Shown: piece after piece, positions 1-12,588 of the stretch
How positions within the stretch are numbered: the first letter of the stretch is position 1
Layout of the letters: each line of letters opens with the position of its first letter
Assembly (NCBI GenBank): GCA_905221605.1
Contig: CAJNDS010000391.1
Span: 547,440 to 611,439 of the forward strand
Origin: Symbiodinium natans
Taxonomy: Eukaryota; Sar; Dinophyceae; Suessiales; Symbiodiniaceae
Direction of reading: 5' to 3'
DNA: 64,000 bases
Translations under genes and position numbers: made by a program
Notes under the pieces: generated by a model
Seen by the model: only the letters and a program-made list of their open reading frames with translations
The model's database searches: none
Told to the model about the DNA's origin: nothing

Positions 1-3000
1 CCCAGCGCAAGTATAATGAAATTCTCTGCAGCTTCCTGACATCCTCATTTTCTTTTAGATCTTCTGATGGCGTTCCACCATTCAGAATAGCGTTCAGCAC
101 ATCTTTTCCTTTTGATCGAGATAACTGCAGCCTCTGAATGAAGTCATCGCGCCTGTGAGCAAGTTCCTCGAGAACCTCGCCCAGGTCTTTCGGTAAAGCT
201 GGCTCCGGCTTCATCTTCTCCAGCAACTGGTACGTAAGCGAGAAACAGCAGTTTTGTATGTCTAAATCTGCAGAGTGTGTCTCTAGAACATGCATCTGGA
301 GTCTGCGGGACATAGCCTGCGCGCTACCCAGTCCAGCGTACCGACGAGGCGTCACCGTGTAGGCTGGCTTATCAGGATAATGATAGGTGATCTGTTTTGA
401 CAGAACGCCTTTCACTCTGAGTCGCCTTCCCGGGCTGCGTGCACAACCACTTGCATCACTGCCATCAAGCAAGCACTTAATGCTTTTTTCGTGAGCCTGT
501 AATTTCTGCAGCGCGCTGGAATGTTTTCGTGTGACAGCCTCTTGCTCAGCTACCGGCCTTCCTTTCTTGGACTCGCCCGCTGCAGTCTTGGACATGACCT
601 TGTGGTACTCGAGCAAACAAAGAGAGTTCTTCTTCCGACTCGAGTGCGTGACTGCATACTGTCGCAAGCTCTGCATGTCGTGCTCTTCCTCGAATACCAT
701 CCTCACGTTGCCTGCATCGGCCTCAGGCAAGATTTCCCGGAACGTCTTTTCGAAGGTCATGAAAGGAATGAAAGCACCGGGCTTCACTTTGCTTGTCTTG
801 TGCTTAACAATTCCAGCACGCATCACGCATTTGTTTTCCATCTCGTCCCACAAGTTTTCTTTTGACAGATTAGGGGTTTTTGCCTGCTTCAAGGCCAGCT
901 TCTTGAACTCGTGAAAGGTGAGCAGCTCCGTCGTTGTGGAAAGCAATGTTTCGAATATGAAAAGCCGAAGTGTCTCCCACTCATTGACTTTGTTTTCTCT
1001 GTCGTTCTGACTGGCTTTGTCACCCTCGAGTACGGCAGCAATACCATCGCCCTCTTCGAGCTGGCGTTGACGGACGGTGAGGCCACATGCCATCCGCATG
1101 ACATCTTCCGTCAAGTACGAATCTCCACCATTGCAGTAAGCTTCGATGAGCTGGTAGCAATCGTCCCTGGTGTGATTGCGCTCAAAGGCCCACTGCAAGC
1201 GCAGACCTGCGATTGAGGCCTGAGATGTAAGCATAAATTTGTTGAGGCTAGGGTCTGCAGCAAAAATCCCGTCCAGCTCGTGATCGTTGTAGTTCAGCAG
1301 AAATTTTGGATGCACGAAACGCGCTTTCCCTTTCCAGATGAACGCGCGTCTAAATAAGGAATGGAAGTTGGCCAGACTAACTCCTGCAAAATGCATCATG
1401 CGATTAAGCTCCAGACGCTTCCAACCAATAACGTGGAACATGCGGGTAGTATACCCGTACGGCTTGCGTCCCATAATGCCATCAGCAGACATCGTCTTCT
1501 TGTAGAGGTCGGTATGCAACTTCTTGCTACTCTCGGGAGCCTCTTGACCCGTCAGTATAAAACAACGGGCGAAAGATTCCACTTGCTTGCGAAGCTCCTC
1601 GTCCAGATGCCACACGTTCGGATCAAAAAAACAGTGGTGCTGCTTGTACATTTCCGACAAGTGCAAGGAGTATAAGCTTTGACCGACACCACCAGGTGAA
1701 ATCCCTATGAAACACCTGTCGACGTTCAAGCCTCGTTTCGCTAATGCCAGTGCACTTTGAAAGCATTCGAAAACATCACAATTGCACCAAAAAGTCTGCT
1801 GGTAGAAGCGTTGCAGACGCTCTACATTGTGCTCCAGCACGACGTCCAGCAAGGCGTGCGGTATGTGCACGTAGCAGTTGTTTTCCGCGCTTTTCTTGAC
1901 GACCTCGATAGGGTGTTCTGAATCAGGTGAATCGTACTTGAAACAAACGTCGTCAAAGCAAACAGCAGGCTCCCTTTGATCTTCACTTTCACACCATTCA
2001 ACAATAAGTGATACCATGCGAGTCTGCATAAGCTCGCTTCTGAGGAAGCAACACATCTTGAAGCTGTTGTCCGCGAAATTGCTAGTCCACGACTCCTGGT
2101 CGGGATTCTGGTCTGGGAAAACTGGACGGTCGTCGGCTCCTGAATCGAGGCGTTCAAGTTGTGCGCTTTTGATTTGGCATCTTGCTGCATGTCTGCAGGC
2201 ATCCAGAAATGCTGCTTCGTCAACGAAATTCTGCTTGTCACTCATGATCGCAGCGGCAATAGCATCCGGTTGTCTTTTGACGTTGTCTTTCATCCTTTTG
2301 AAGATACCTTCCAGAGTTGTGAAAAACACGAGGACTCGATGAAGCACTGCCTCAGGAGGAATGCCGCCAAATGGCACAAATGAGCCATCGTCATTGTAAA
2401 TATACAAGAAGCCTCTGTGAACTCGCAGATGTCTTTCGCCCTCGACCATCCAAAGTATTGTTGCAGCGTCTGCAAGTAAAAGCTTGCCCGACAAGTTTCT
2501 GTCGACCATGTAAGAAGCAACCAGAATAAGTCGCTGCAACTCAACGCTGGTATCCGGATAGGCTACCTTCAATTGCAAGAGAGAATCCTGCGTTTTCTTG
2601 CGAATGTCATGCCGTGTGTTTCTGACATCCCGAGGGTACGTGTCCAGCACAGTAGCTATGCAGTCGGCCGAGTCTCTGAAGATCTTCGAGAAACGCTGCA
2701 GGTGACTGTCAGCTCCCGGCAAAAGACGCCTTTTCTTGGCACTGTGAGGCACCTCATCGTCTGCATTGTCTAAGAGCTTGCTCAACACCACCGCAGCGTC
2801 GTCGGAAAGTGGATCGCCTGGACTCTCATGTGGAAGAACAACTGTGAAGGGCAGTGTGGGTTCTGGTTCTTCCGTTTGCTGCTGCTGATTTGCGTTGGTA
2901 TCGCGACTCTTTTGTAGTGCTTTGGAGAGCAAGAGATCACGTCTGATGCTCATAAGCTTTGTCACCGACTCCTGCATGTCTGGCACGTCGTCGATGAAAC

Positions 3001-4062
3001 CTAGCGGAAGGTAGTTCGGATGTATGCACACAACGAGCATCCTTGCAACCTTGATCTCGTAATACTTCTCCAAGATCCACTTGTACACGTTCAGCTGCAG
3101 GCGATAGTGCTCTCCCTGACAATCAGGGACAGTATCAAGCGGGCTTTTCATGAAATGTCCATAGCTGTTGTATTTCTCCCTCAACTTCGAGCTGCGCTTC
3201 CAGTCCACTAGAACGAACTCGCCCCTATCCGGGAATCGCAAGACAAGGTCGATTGATCCTGCCAGATCTTCTTCTGGCGCATGAATGCACCACTCTGTTC
3301 TGTATGCTTGGACATCACCGATCGTTCCAAGTACACGAATGGCTGCATGAAGCTCACCCTCCATGGGTCCTGGCATGATCTGATAGCCGTTCAGAAGGTT
3401 TTCCAACATCGCGTGCATCCAAGTGCCAGCGTTTGCAGCATGGTCTCTCTGAACTTGCCACAAGTCCACGATCTCGCTGTCGTGCAGCATGAAACTGGAC
3501 ATAAGCTCTTCCCAATTGGCAAGATCAGCTCGACTTCTCTTGAAAAGATCACAAACGACTTTCAGATCCGGTTGGTCTTGTGTGAGTTCGTGGACAAGGT
3601 CCGCTTGATAAAAGCAATCTTCTCCGGCAAGCATGGAAGCAATAAGCTTGAAATTGACGTCGTTGGCCACATACTCTTCCCTGGGCCATCGCGCTCCGGC
3701 CTTCATCTTCACTATCGCATCAGATGAGTCGAACTCCTGAGAATATTCATGTAGCAGTCCAGTGACCTCAGCTTGTACACTATTGCAAAACTACATTACC
3801 TTCGTTGCGTGATATTTTTGTTACATTTACATGTGCTAATCTACAGCCCGGGGACACTGCATCCGATAGCGGAGTCGTTGCAGAAATACTTGTGACCGTC
3901 TGGCTCGAAGCGCAAAGCTTTATCATGTTGATGTGGATTGATGGTGGATAAATCAGTTCGCGCTTGTAAAAAAAAGGTTGTGGCTGTCCCAGGGTCTGAT
4001 GGCATGTGAAACACAGGCGTGATCGGATCGCGACAAAGAACTGCTCCGACTATGCGTCCCAT
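1..4062 (-). CDS. Giant selfish-element protein, N-terminal two thirds (copy 1, cut by window edge)
   Basis: Identical in layout to the copy-2 gene at 14,001-20,538. Exon 1 (about 4062 to 3856) ends in the motif GHKYFCNDSAIGCSV. An 89-bp intron (3767-3855) is bounded by GTCC/GTCA, and exon 2 continues with TGLLHEYSQEF and then the long open frame from 3712 to base 1. Joining the exons gives an SVTGLL motif typical of the N-terminus of RecB-like PD-(D/E)XK nucleases. The nuclease region has a GTWMHAMLE motif, GSID and VDWK (the D...DxK core), then QLNVYKWIL. A helicase-like region follows. The polymerase-like, protease and DDE regions would lie left of the window. Start codon at 4062 is a guess; the frame is open upstream to about 4095. 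Confidence 0.7.
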
Positions 4063-4383
4063 GAGACCAGTCCATCCTCCTTCAAGACTATAATTAAACT
4101 AATAAGCGAAGGCGACAGTATACAACGCAACGAATGTGTTAAGACAATCTGGATCATTGCAACACTGTCCTTCTCCGTAAACAGAAGCTTCAACGTCCAT
4201 CGCCAGGCTCTCCGCATCGTCCGACGCACCCCCAAGGAAGTCATCTGCTAAGGCTTCCGCCGCCAAGGCATCCTGCGTGTGTTTTTTTATTCAACAGCAT
4301 GAATACTCGCGGCTAGTTCACATTGTTGTTGTTTTTTTTATGCTTGTTTGCTAAAGAATGAACAAAACATAAACTGTTTTAAG

Positions 4384-5997
4384 TTAAGACGAAGCATCAA
4401 CATGATCATTGCCGTATTGCTTGGAACGTCGTTCTTGCTCTATGGCCAAGAATAAATGCAGACGCAGGGCAAAGCTCAATGCAATGCTTTGCCATTCCAG
4501 TGAGTTCCCGAACTCTGCTGGATGTGGCAAACCTTCAAGAACTCTGAGTCGGCAAGAATCGAGCTTGCAAAGTTCATGCAGAAAATGAAACAGGATAGTA
4601 TTCTTGTCTTGTGCCAAGAATGCTATGATGTTTCGAGCCCTGTACATCACCTGCTCCCATTGGCGCTTGCCCACACGCAGTCTTTCCTGTGGATCAGGGA
4701 GCAAGTCGACAGCTGATGGCATGCGGTCAAACAACGCAGTGTTCTGCCTGAATATCTTGGCAACCACGCCCACGTGCTTCAAGTCAGACCATTCGGTCCA
4801 GGCATTTGTTTTGTAATAGGCGGCTGCGTTCACGTACGGCAAGTTCTGACTGCTGCCACCAACGAAGTCCATCAACTGACTTGGACAGTTAGGACACCTT
4901 CTCGCAGGTGAATGCTGCACGTGACCCTGGCATATCCAGGTCATGCATAAAGGACACACTGCCCAGCGGGGCCTGTTGAGATTGTATTCTCTTCGACACA
5001 TTGCACATTGAATCTGTGCATGCAGCTGAACCATAGAGGGCAAAGGTTTAAAAGTTGCAGCTGCGTGAGTTGTCGGAGAGGATGCGGAAATCCACACAAA
5101 CAGTTGGGCCAAGGGCGACACGCTGTCCTCGTGTCCATCCAACAGTCGAGCACGAGAAACTCCGACGTTGTCTATGGACAGTTCCAACATGCGCTGATGC
5201 CAGATCACACTAAATTTATGTGGACGATTCGGCTGAATTTCAGCACGTCGCCCAGCGTGTGGGACTGGAGGCTGGCTGTTCATACTTGCGGAAACAGTAC
5301 AGTTGTCCTGAAACACATTGTCAATGCGAAAGAAAGCGGCGGGTCTGATCACTCGCCATTGTCGGACGCCTATATACAAGCCCTTGATGTTCGCTGGCAG
5401 TGTGATTTCAAAGCTTGCGCAACCCATCAACGGCCCGTCTGACTGAAAGCTGAAGAAATTGCTGTTCGCTTGAAACTGAGGAACGTTTTCATAGTTCCAC
5501 TCCAAAAGAAATCTTTCTGGAAAGTCGTGTAGCATAGCCAGTTGACGCAGATTGAAAGTTACCATTCCTGCCGCAGTATATGCTCTTCTCATGGCACGCA
5601 GCTTCGCCGGATCGTCGAACTCTGGGACGTTCATGGAGATCGTTTTGTTGCGCCAGTACGTTACACTTCTCACAGCCATGAACAAGTGCTTGCATGTCGC
5701 TGCAAGTGATCTCGAGTAGTCATAAGAGAAGAACATGCCTGGCAACATGCTGAGTATGTCGTCGTGGAAACTGCCTCCATGGTAATCTTCTTGTTGCTGA
5801 AACGAGCGCGATCTCCTCCATCGTGATGTCCTCAAGTTAGCCACTTGAAAAGCTTGTTGGCTTGTTTTTGACAAAGAATAACCGTTAGAACATGTACACT
5901 CAAAGCTGCCTTGTTTGTGTAGCATCATTGACACTGGTCGTACACGCAAGCGACGCTGACACGCTGTTGCGCCGTGACCACCTGCATGTGCATGCAA
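4384..5997 (-). CDS. F-box-like / RING-like protein (copy 1)
   Basis: A 537-codon open frame. Residues ~80-118 resemble an F-box (ILSMLPG...LAATCKHLFMAV...YWRN). Residues ~170-310 form a beta-rich block of unknown family, possibly SPRY-like. Residues ~331-372 hold paired cysteines (CAMC, CPLC, CQGH, CPNC) of a RING-like or zinc-ribbon type. The C-terminal ~150 residues look helical. These features suggest a ubiquitin-ligase adaptor or ligase, but the assignment is by motif only. It lies divergently spaced 320 bp upstream of the giant gene on the same strand, and an identical copy is in unit 2, so it moved with the unit. The N-terminal ~50 residues (Cys/Ser-rich) may be non-coding and the true start may be M24. 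Confidence 0.6.
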   Translation of the reverse strand: MHAHAGGHGATACQRRLRVRPVSMMLHKQGSFECTCSNGYSLSKTSQQAFQVANLRTSRWRRSRSFQQQEDYHGGSFHDDILSMLPGMFFSYDYSRSLAATCKHLFMAVRSVTYWRNKTISMNVPEFDDPAKLRAMRRAYTAAGMVTFNLRQLAMLHDFPERFLLEWNYENVPQFQANSNFFSFQSDGPLMGCASFEITLPANIKGLYIGVRQWRVIRPAAFFRIDNVFQDNCTVSASMNSQPPVPHAGRRAEIQPNRPHKFSVIWHQRMLELSIDNVGVSRARLLDGHEDSVSPLAQLFVWISASSPTTHAAATFKPLPSMVQLHAQIQCAMCRREYNLNRPRWAVCPLCMTWICQGHVQHSPARRCPNCPSQLMDFVGGSSQNLPYVNAAAYYKTNAWTEWSDLKHVGVVAKIFRQNTALFDRMPSAVDLLPDPQERLRVGKRQWEQVMYRARNIIAFLAQDKNTILFHFLHELCKLDSCRLRVLEGLPHPAEFGNSLEWQSIALSFALRLHLFLAIEQERRSKQYGNDHVDASS

Positions 5998-6090
5998 CCA
6001 TATGTCTCACAGCAACTTGTATTTAAAACAACACTGTAGCGAACAACGACTTCAGTTTGATGTCGCGACGGATTCTACCTGCGTGAAGCT

Positions 6091-6192
6091 ATGGAGGCAC
6101 GCCTGCGTACGTTGAGCTTCTCAGTTTCCGGCGAAGAAGACGCAGCAGTCTCGTCGTCAAAGCACCTCGCAGCGGACACAGCATCGAGCACG
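6091..6192 (+). CDS. Possible first exon on plus strand (copy 1; copy 2 at 22,568-22,669)
   Basis: ATG opens a short frame MEARLRTLSFSVSG...TASST followed directly by a GTATGT donor-like site. It sits in the gap between two minus-strand genes, so it would be divergently transcribed from the F-box-like gene. No downstream exon was found. It may be chance. Confidence 0.2.
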
Positions 6193-6198
6193 GTATGT

Positions 6199-7635
6199 TT
6201 AACTTGCCTCTGAAGAGTCACACTGCCTTTGCCTGGTGGAGTAGATGTACTCCTTCAGCATGTTCCGGGCATCGTCCACATTGTCCGACCAGAAAATCCA
6301 TTTGAGCTCGGGGTAGTACAAAAAAACACCCGGAACCTGCCCGCGAAATCCCATCGTTTCCAGAAGTGGATGCTGCGAGAGAAGTTCGCGCTCAGTAAGG
6401 CAATTGGACTGCGCACGACTGTGGAACTCAAATTCCACACTCGCGCTATCCGCTCGTCTACGCACGACTGAATGCAAACCGTTTCGCCACGCTCATCTCC
6501 AGGTGTGCTGCCGAATCCATTGGAGTGAACCGCTTCGGGATCTTATAGTTCGGAACATCCATGACCTGACGTGACACACGTTACATGCAAGATTTTATGG
6601 GCGCGTTCAGCGCCGCATAAGTTGCACTTGGCGGCTTTGCCTTCTTCGGTGGCGAGAAACTTTTTGTCGATGTCGCAGATCTTGCATTGTCCTTCTTGCT
6701 GCAGCACGTGTCGAAGTAAATATACTGAATGACATGTTACAAATTGCGTTCGCAGCCTGCGTTGGTGACGTTACATCGAGAAGACTGTGCATGTTCCTGC
6801 AGATATCGAGCAGACGCCATTGAGCTTCGTCCAAGGTACACATCTTATGGACAAGAAGATAACTATACAGAGATCATGTTCCGACTGAGCATCAGAGACC
6901 TGATTGCTAGTCGCCGGTGTCGCAGACGAATCCTCAGAGAAATAGGCCTGCGATGCACAGAATGTTGCTGCGAGTACATGCTTTCAGTACAAAAAAAGCG
7001 CTGCGAGTTCTGGCCTCCATAAAGCCGGGAATCTCGAAAACATCACGCAGAGTGTGCGGTCGCCTCACGTTTCCTTGTATCTCGCCGCCAGAGGAAATCA
7101 GGTCCCGATGAAGCATTTCCTTCATCCACCGCCTGATTCCAGCTGGTTAGAGTGTGGACACGGCCTGTTGTCTAGGCGTCGACTGAGGGACATCGAGCAG
7201 GTGCCGCAAGAGCATCTCGCAGACAAGCGACTCAAGACCCGAACCAGGCATGTCCTTCGCGTGATTGTCGACAGTTTCCACAGCGGCGAGTTCCTTCCAG
7301 AGAAAGAGTTTAAGCGTTACAACGAAGACAATGGTAAGGACAGCCTCCAGGCGGAAAACTGCGTCAGCGCTGCTGGGATTGACGTAAATTTTGCCAGAGA
7401 TGGGACAACTCTCGCAGAACGCCTGATCATCACACTGCGATTCTTGTGAGCAGGACACAATCATTGAATTACTAGCCTCCAGCTCCTCGTCAAAGAAAGC
7501 AGGCTCCCACTCGTGTCGCCGCTTTCCGAAATTAATAGAAAGCTCATCGTCAAGCCAGCGAAGAGCTATGAAGTGCCCCTGCGTGCCGATAACGTACTCT
7601 CCAGGCTGAGTGATGATAGTCTTCTTCACGAGCAC
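6199..7635 (-). pseudogene. Small zinc-binding protein gene, interrupted (copy 1)
   Basis: Minus-strand pieces in order: residues from 7635 (MLVKKTIITQPGEY...CDDQAFCESCPISGK), a cysteine cluster read in another frame (GGCPYHCLRC), a piece near 6840 (TLDEAQWRLLDIC), a CxxC...CxxC knuckle (CKICDIDKKF...KCNLCGAE) and a C-terminal piece near 6540-6199 (VPNYKIPKRF...VPGVFLYYPELKWIFW). The pieces lie in different frames, so introns or frame shifts are needed. Copy 1 and copy 2 differ here by a 2-bp, a 5-bp and two 1-bp indels, which suggests decay in at least one copy. Function unknown; the cysteine spacing suggests RING or zinc-ribbon binding. Confidence 0.4.
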
Positions 7636-7690
7636 TAGTGCCTTCCTTGGATTGTGGTTGTTTGCAGTGTTTTACGATAACCGTTAGTTT

Positions 7691-7855
7691 TCAGTGGAGT
7701 TGCTGAAAAGGCTGCAGGATGGCGTTGCCATCAGCCATGGCCCACAGTGGACCGTCCCGACTGTACGTCGCTTTGATCCCATGGGCATGAAAGCAGTCCA
7801 CCAAGCACACGTCCTCGAACTTCTCTTTGCCTGGGCTGTAAACGATATTTCTTAA
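7691..7855 (-). CDS. Terminal exon of an unidentified minus-strand gene (copy 1)
   Basis: The frame reads NIVYSPGKEKFEDV, CLVDCFHAHGIKATYSRDG and PLWAMADGNAILQPF, ending at a stop at 7691. It has no internal Met start, so it is an exon rather than a full gene. Possible upstream coding lies at 7990-8150 (LRGEDCVTYMRRLHKKN in one frame). I recognise no family. Confidence 0.35.
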   Translation of the reverse strand, partial: LRNIVYSPGKEKFEDVCLVDCFHAHGIKATYSRDGPLWAMADGNAILQPFQQLH

Positions 7856-8324
7856 AGTCAGTAGCTTGCAACGATAATGATATAGTCAAGACTCGTGTGA
7901 CGCGTCGCACCACAGTATCTGATCGAGAATACGCATGATGCGCTTACGGCAAGAGTTGCGCATGGAGAATCAGTACACCTCGCCGCCGTCGTCGAGGAAT
8001 GTTTAGTCGGACGTGGAATGAATTTCTTCCTGGTTGTCAGGTGATGTTTTTCTTGTGGAGTCGACGCATGTACGTCACGCAGTCCTCTCCGCGCAAAGCC
8101 TTTGTACCAAGCGTTGCGGGCCAGCGAAGTCCAGGATGGCATGTCCTGCTGCGACTGCGAATCTTCGGCATCTACATGATGTTTTGTTTGTGACTACATA
8201 ATGGCCTCTGATAAAACGACTTTCTTCGTGCTGCGCCAGCTTGTACAGATTGCCTTGGCCGGCTTGGCACCTAGCGAGCAGTTGTGGCAGATATTTTCAT
8301 CGACTCGAGCGTCTTCTCGTCGCA

Positions 8325-8960
8325 GAACCCAATCTGAACTTCTGTGATTTTATTGGAATGTGTCAAGTATGCAGGATTCAAGCGTTAAATGTAAGTCTCG
8401 AAACATGTCCTTTGCTCCAGCAAACTGAAGATCTCCTCGTCGAGCTTGTCACCTAGCAAGCACTTGCGCCAATCATTGAATTCGACTTGCTGTGTTTTGT
8501 AAGTCCAGAATCCAATCTGAACTTCTGTGATTTTATTATAATGTGTCAAGTATGCAGGATTCAAGCGTTAAATGTAAGTCTCGAAACATGCCATTTGCTC
8601 CAGCAAACTGAAGATCTCCTCGTCGAGCTTGTCACCTAGCAAGCACTTGTGCCTATCACTGAATGCAGAATCCAATCTGAACTTTTTTTTATAATGTGTC
8701 AATTATGCAGGATTCAAGCGTTAAATGTAAGTCTCGAAACAAGTCCTTTGCTCCGGCAGATTGATGATCTCCTCGTCGAGCTTGTCACCTAGCAAGCACT
8801 TCTGCTAATCATTTAACTCGACTTCAGTGTCTTCTAAGTTTAGAATCCAATGTGAGCTTCTATGATTTTATTAAGACGTGTCAAGTATGCAATATTAAAC
8901 CGTTAAATGTAAGTCTCGAAACATGTCCTTTGCTTCGGCAATCTGAAGATCTTGTCGTCG
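8325..8960. repeat. ~185-bp minisatellite, about 4 units (copy 1; copy 2 at 24,810-25,445)
   Basis: Each unit contains AATCCAATCTGAACTTCTG, GTGTCAAGTATGCAGGATTC, TCTCGAAACATG and CCTCGTCGAGCTTGTCACC in the same order, with increasing divergence to the right. No coding frame is conserved across units. It begins just after the short frame at 8241. Confidence 0.85.
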
Positions 8961-9399
8961 ACATCGGAATTCTTCACAGCCTCAGACCTTCAGGCAAGAA
9001 CTAGTACAATGAGGCAAGGCAACGATTATCACAAATGTAACTAGTAAGCTGTATTCAACAGACTGGCGTCCATAACTTCCAGGTAGATGTGTTGTTGACT
9101 GTCTGCCTTGGACGAATGACATTGCACTAGGCTTTAACATGTGGAGCACGTGACGTAACGAGGTTCGCGCTCGATGTGGATTAGCTTTTCGATGCCGGGG
9201 CTGCTGATCTGATCGGACCTGACGCAGCTGCAGTGATACACTAACAAAGATGATATCTTAAAGTCACACGTTCGCGATGAAATAACTATAGCAAAGTCAC
9301 CTGAACAAGTGCCAGTGATAGATTGCCGCAATCCTCAGTTGTTTAAACAATCAACAGGTTACGTAGATACAGCGCGCGATCTCGCAATCGAGTGGATGA

Positions 9400-9990
9400 C
9401 TCGACGTTGATGAGCCGCTGCGTCTGTACCGGGCAGTCGTCACAGGCCCTGCTCATGCATGGAATACTAAGTGCGCAGAAGTAAACACGTACTCACAGGC
9501 GAGTCTACTAGGTCAACGACTCGTCAAACGAGCTGGCCGCAGAGTCAAGAATCTCGTGATTGGTCCTGGCACACACTAACTCACACGACATCAACGACTA
9601 TTGTATAGCCGGGCAGTCGTCACAGACACTGCTCTTGCATGGAATAGTAAGTGCGCAGAAGTAAACACGTGTCACAAGCAAAGGCACAGCGAGTGTACTG
9701 GGTCAACGACTCGCTAAACGAGCTGGCCGCAGAGTCAAGAATCTCGTGATTGGTCCTGGCACGCAATAACTCACACGACATTAACTACTATTGTATAGCG
9801 TAGTAACTTGTACGGCAGACGTACTCTCAAACAAATCTATAAGGAGCATGCTGAGTCCACAACTTGGCAGACGAGTTCGCCGTAGGATGAGGAATCTTGT
9901 GCTTAGTCCTGCGACGTACTAATTCGCACGACGCCAAAGACTATTATATAGCGCAGTGTCTTTGTACGAATGCTCCTCTTCAGGCGACCT
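9400..9990. repeat. ~180-bp degenerate tandem repeat, 3 units (copy 1; copy 2 at 25,886-26,476)
   Basis: Units share GGGCAGTCGTCACAG, GCGCAGAAGTAAACACGT, CAACGACTCG, GAGCTGGCCGCAGAGTCAAG and GTGATTGGTCCTGGCAC. The third unit is clearly more diverged. No ORF is maintained. Confidence 0.8.
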
Positions 9991-11800
9991 GCTGGATCGA
10001 TGTACCCTGACACAAGAACTCAAATAAAGCAGGAACGAATAACTAATCAAGTTCCACAGTAAGCATGAAGCATTTGCTTTGCTTCTTCGTCGTCTGCTTT
10101 TTTTGTTCCGACCTTAGGAATTCTAAAGATTTGTGATAAGCATGCGGAGCTTCTGATTACCAGGCACGATGAGTGGCTGGTCGTCAACGACTTTCGTAAG
10201 CACGAACCTGAGACAGCGGTTTGAAGTCAAAAATGTCTGGCATAATGCGCAAATTATCAGAGTGATCATACGACTCTGCGACTCTAAGTGCACGTATGTA
10301 AGGGCTGCACTCCTTTAAAAACTGCTTGGGCGTGATCACGGCGTCGGACTTCCTCGATAGCTTTTTTTTGAACGCAATATCTAAGTGCTATGCCCGAGCG
10401 TTAAGAACGTCGAAGTGGCAAGGCCTATAGCACGCAGACTAGCTGAGCACTGAACACGTCGCTTCGCCAGCGAGGTACACGCACCATGCATCCTTGATGT
10501 CTTGAACATATATATATATATATATGTGGAAGACGCAAGTATATTGCCATTAAAATCTAAGCAACCGTTGCGGGATGAAGTCTGGCCCAAGGACTCAGTC
10601 TTCAACCTCAATGCATAAAAGATTTATATTGATTGAATAGAGTACACAATTAATAGTCGTCGTAACCCTTCGTCACCGTCATCCTCACAAAGCCATGGCA
10701 TAGAAGACCAGCGCATGCTTGCCGACCTTGGTCTCAAGCTAATTGTGTACTACGAAAAGTGTTTACTCAATACTGACTATGTTTGCAATGCGTCCGCGAG
10801 GCAGGTGTTGTACGGAAAGTGCCGCCTCAGCTTTTTTATTTCGGCTTGAGGTGATAATGTCACGCATTCAATAAGCATCGTATGCACGCAGGGAACAGAT
10901 CCTCGCGCGATGGCCGCCGCCTCGTGTTAACAATATGCACAACATAGCGCGTGCGTGTGCGTGCCGAAAATGCGAACAAGTAGCTGAATGGAAGGTTGTT
11001 CTTTGGCACAAGCTGCTCGAGCTTTTAATGTTGCGGTCACGCAGCGATTCAAGTCATGCTCTGATATAGCTTTTCAGGAAGACATCTGACTCGGTAAATG
11101 TTATATCATATATGTGAGCATGCCACATGAAGGCTATGCAAGTGGCAGATACATAAGAAAACAAGACGCAGCGGACAAAATAGCATGAATTTTACGTATG
11201 TCTTCAAATAAATCGAACGACGTGGGCTCTTTGAATTTTCTGGAGGCTTTCTGAAAAGCGTCAGAGGACCTATTAGACTATAACACTTACATATGAATTT
11301 GAAACATTAAAGTGAATATTGAATAAAACATGTGCTTAAAAATACACATTAAAAGTACACATGTATTGAATATCTCTCCAGATAGAGGCAAATGATCATA
11401 TTGCTTTCGAATGAATATACGGTTCTGCGACGCAGGTACAATAGCTTTAACAAAGGTTGTGCTTTTATTGCAATGCTGTATTTTCATGCAAGGCTTCGTC
11501 TAAGCAAGTACATGTGTTGTTTTCGCAAGAATAATTGTTACTGCGTTTAAATCTGTTGCATACTGAGTGTGTTTTGTGCTTGTTGTTAACTTTGCATTCG
11601 TGGTGCTTCCTAAACATAAACTGTTAAATTTATCTCACCAGAGCCACAATGAAGATGAAGCACTTCGTTCGTTGTCCTCGCACATCACGCAATGCAGTTG
11701 CCGATTCACTCACAAGCGTGGCTTCAGCAAATCCGCCAAAAACCTCAATGTGCTTCTAATTCTTACGCGAGTTGTGTACAACTACTTTCATGTTTTTTTT
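9990..11800. other. Stretch without a recognisable gene (copy 1; copy 2 at 26,476-28,290)
   Basis: AT-richer sequence with a short TA run near 10,509 and only short ORFs on both strands that have no protein-like composition. Copy 2 keeps nearly all of it, so it is a regular part of the unit. I see nothing further that can be supported. Confidence 0.6.
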
Positions 11801-11804
11801 TGCG

Positions 11805-12588
11805 TGAATCACATGTTGCAATTGGGGTTGCTCATAGCTGCAGTCTGAGTCACGCTCACCTCTCCTTCTCGAACACGTAGCAGTTCTTGCCTGCTGAATC
11901 ACACAGTAGGCGACGTGAGCTGTAGTTCATTGCGTGCTTTAATCTTCAGCTTGCGAGCGGCAGGAAGAGTGCAGACTCGCTTTTAGCTCATGGACAAGCT
12001 TTTAGGACTCGAGTCAGGCAGCCGACTGTCCTGAATCACATGCTGCAATTAGGGGTTGCTCATAGCTGCAGTCTGAGTCACGCTCACCTCTCCTTCTCGA
12101 ACACGTAGCAGTTCTTGCCTGCTGAATCACACAGTAGGCGACGTGAGCTGTAGTTCACTGTGTGCTTTAATCTTCAGCTTGCGAGCGGCAGGAAGAGTGC
12201 AGACTCGCTTTTAGCTCATGAACAAGCTTCTAGGACTCGAGTCAGGCAGCCGACTGTCCTGAATCACATCCTGCAATTGGGGTTGCTCATAGCTGCAGTC
12301 TGAGTCACGCTCACCTCTCCTTCTCGAACACGTAGCAGTTCTTGCCTGTTAAATCACACAGTAGGCGACGTGAGCTGTAGTTCACTGCGTGCTTTAATCT
12401 TCAGCTTGCGAGCGGCAGGAAGAGTGCAGACTCGCTTTTAGCTCATGAACAAGCTTCTAGGACTCGAGTCAGGCAGCCGACTGTCCTGAATCACATTCTG
12501 CAATTGGGGTTGCTCGTAGCTGCAGTCTGAGTCACGCTCACCTCTCCTTCTCGAACACGTAGCAGTTCTTGCCTGTTAAATCACACAG
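11805..12588. repeat. 228-bp minisatellite, ~3.4 units, running into the 3' end of the next gene (copy 1)
   Basis: Units start GAATCACATGTTGCAATT at 11,805, 12,033, 12,261 and 12,488. The last unit is broken after CACACAGTA and joins directly to the basic-protein gene. On the minus strand each unit holds CTGTGTGATTTAACAGGCAA and a GAGAGGTGAGC stretch, so the last unit supplies the final codons of the gene in this copy. Confidence 0.9.

Noticed and set aside
521-3727. Plus-strand ORFs opposite the giant gene (both copies)
   Set aside because: Short shadows of the minus-strand gene with no protein-like features.
8325-12588. CRISPR-like array
   Set aside because: Units are 180-228 bp and contiguous with no unique spacers; these are minisatellites in a eukaryotic context.
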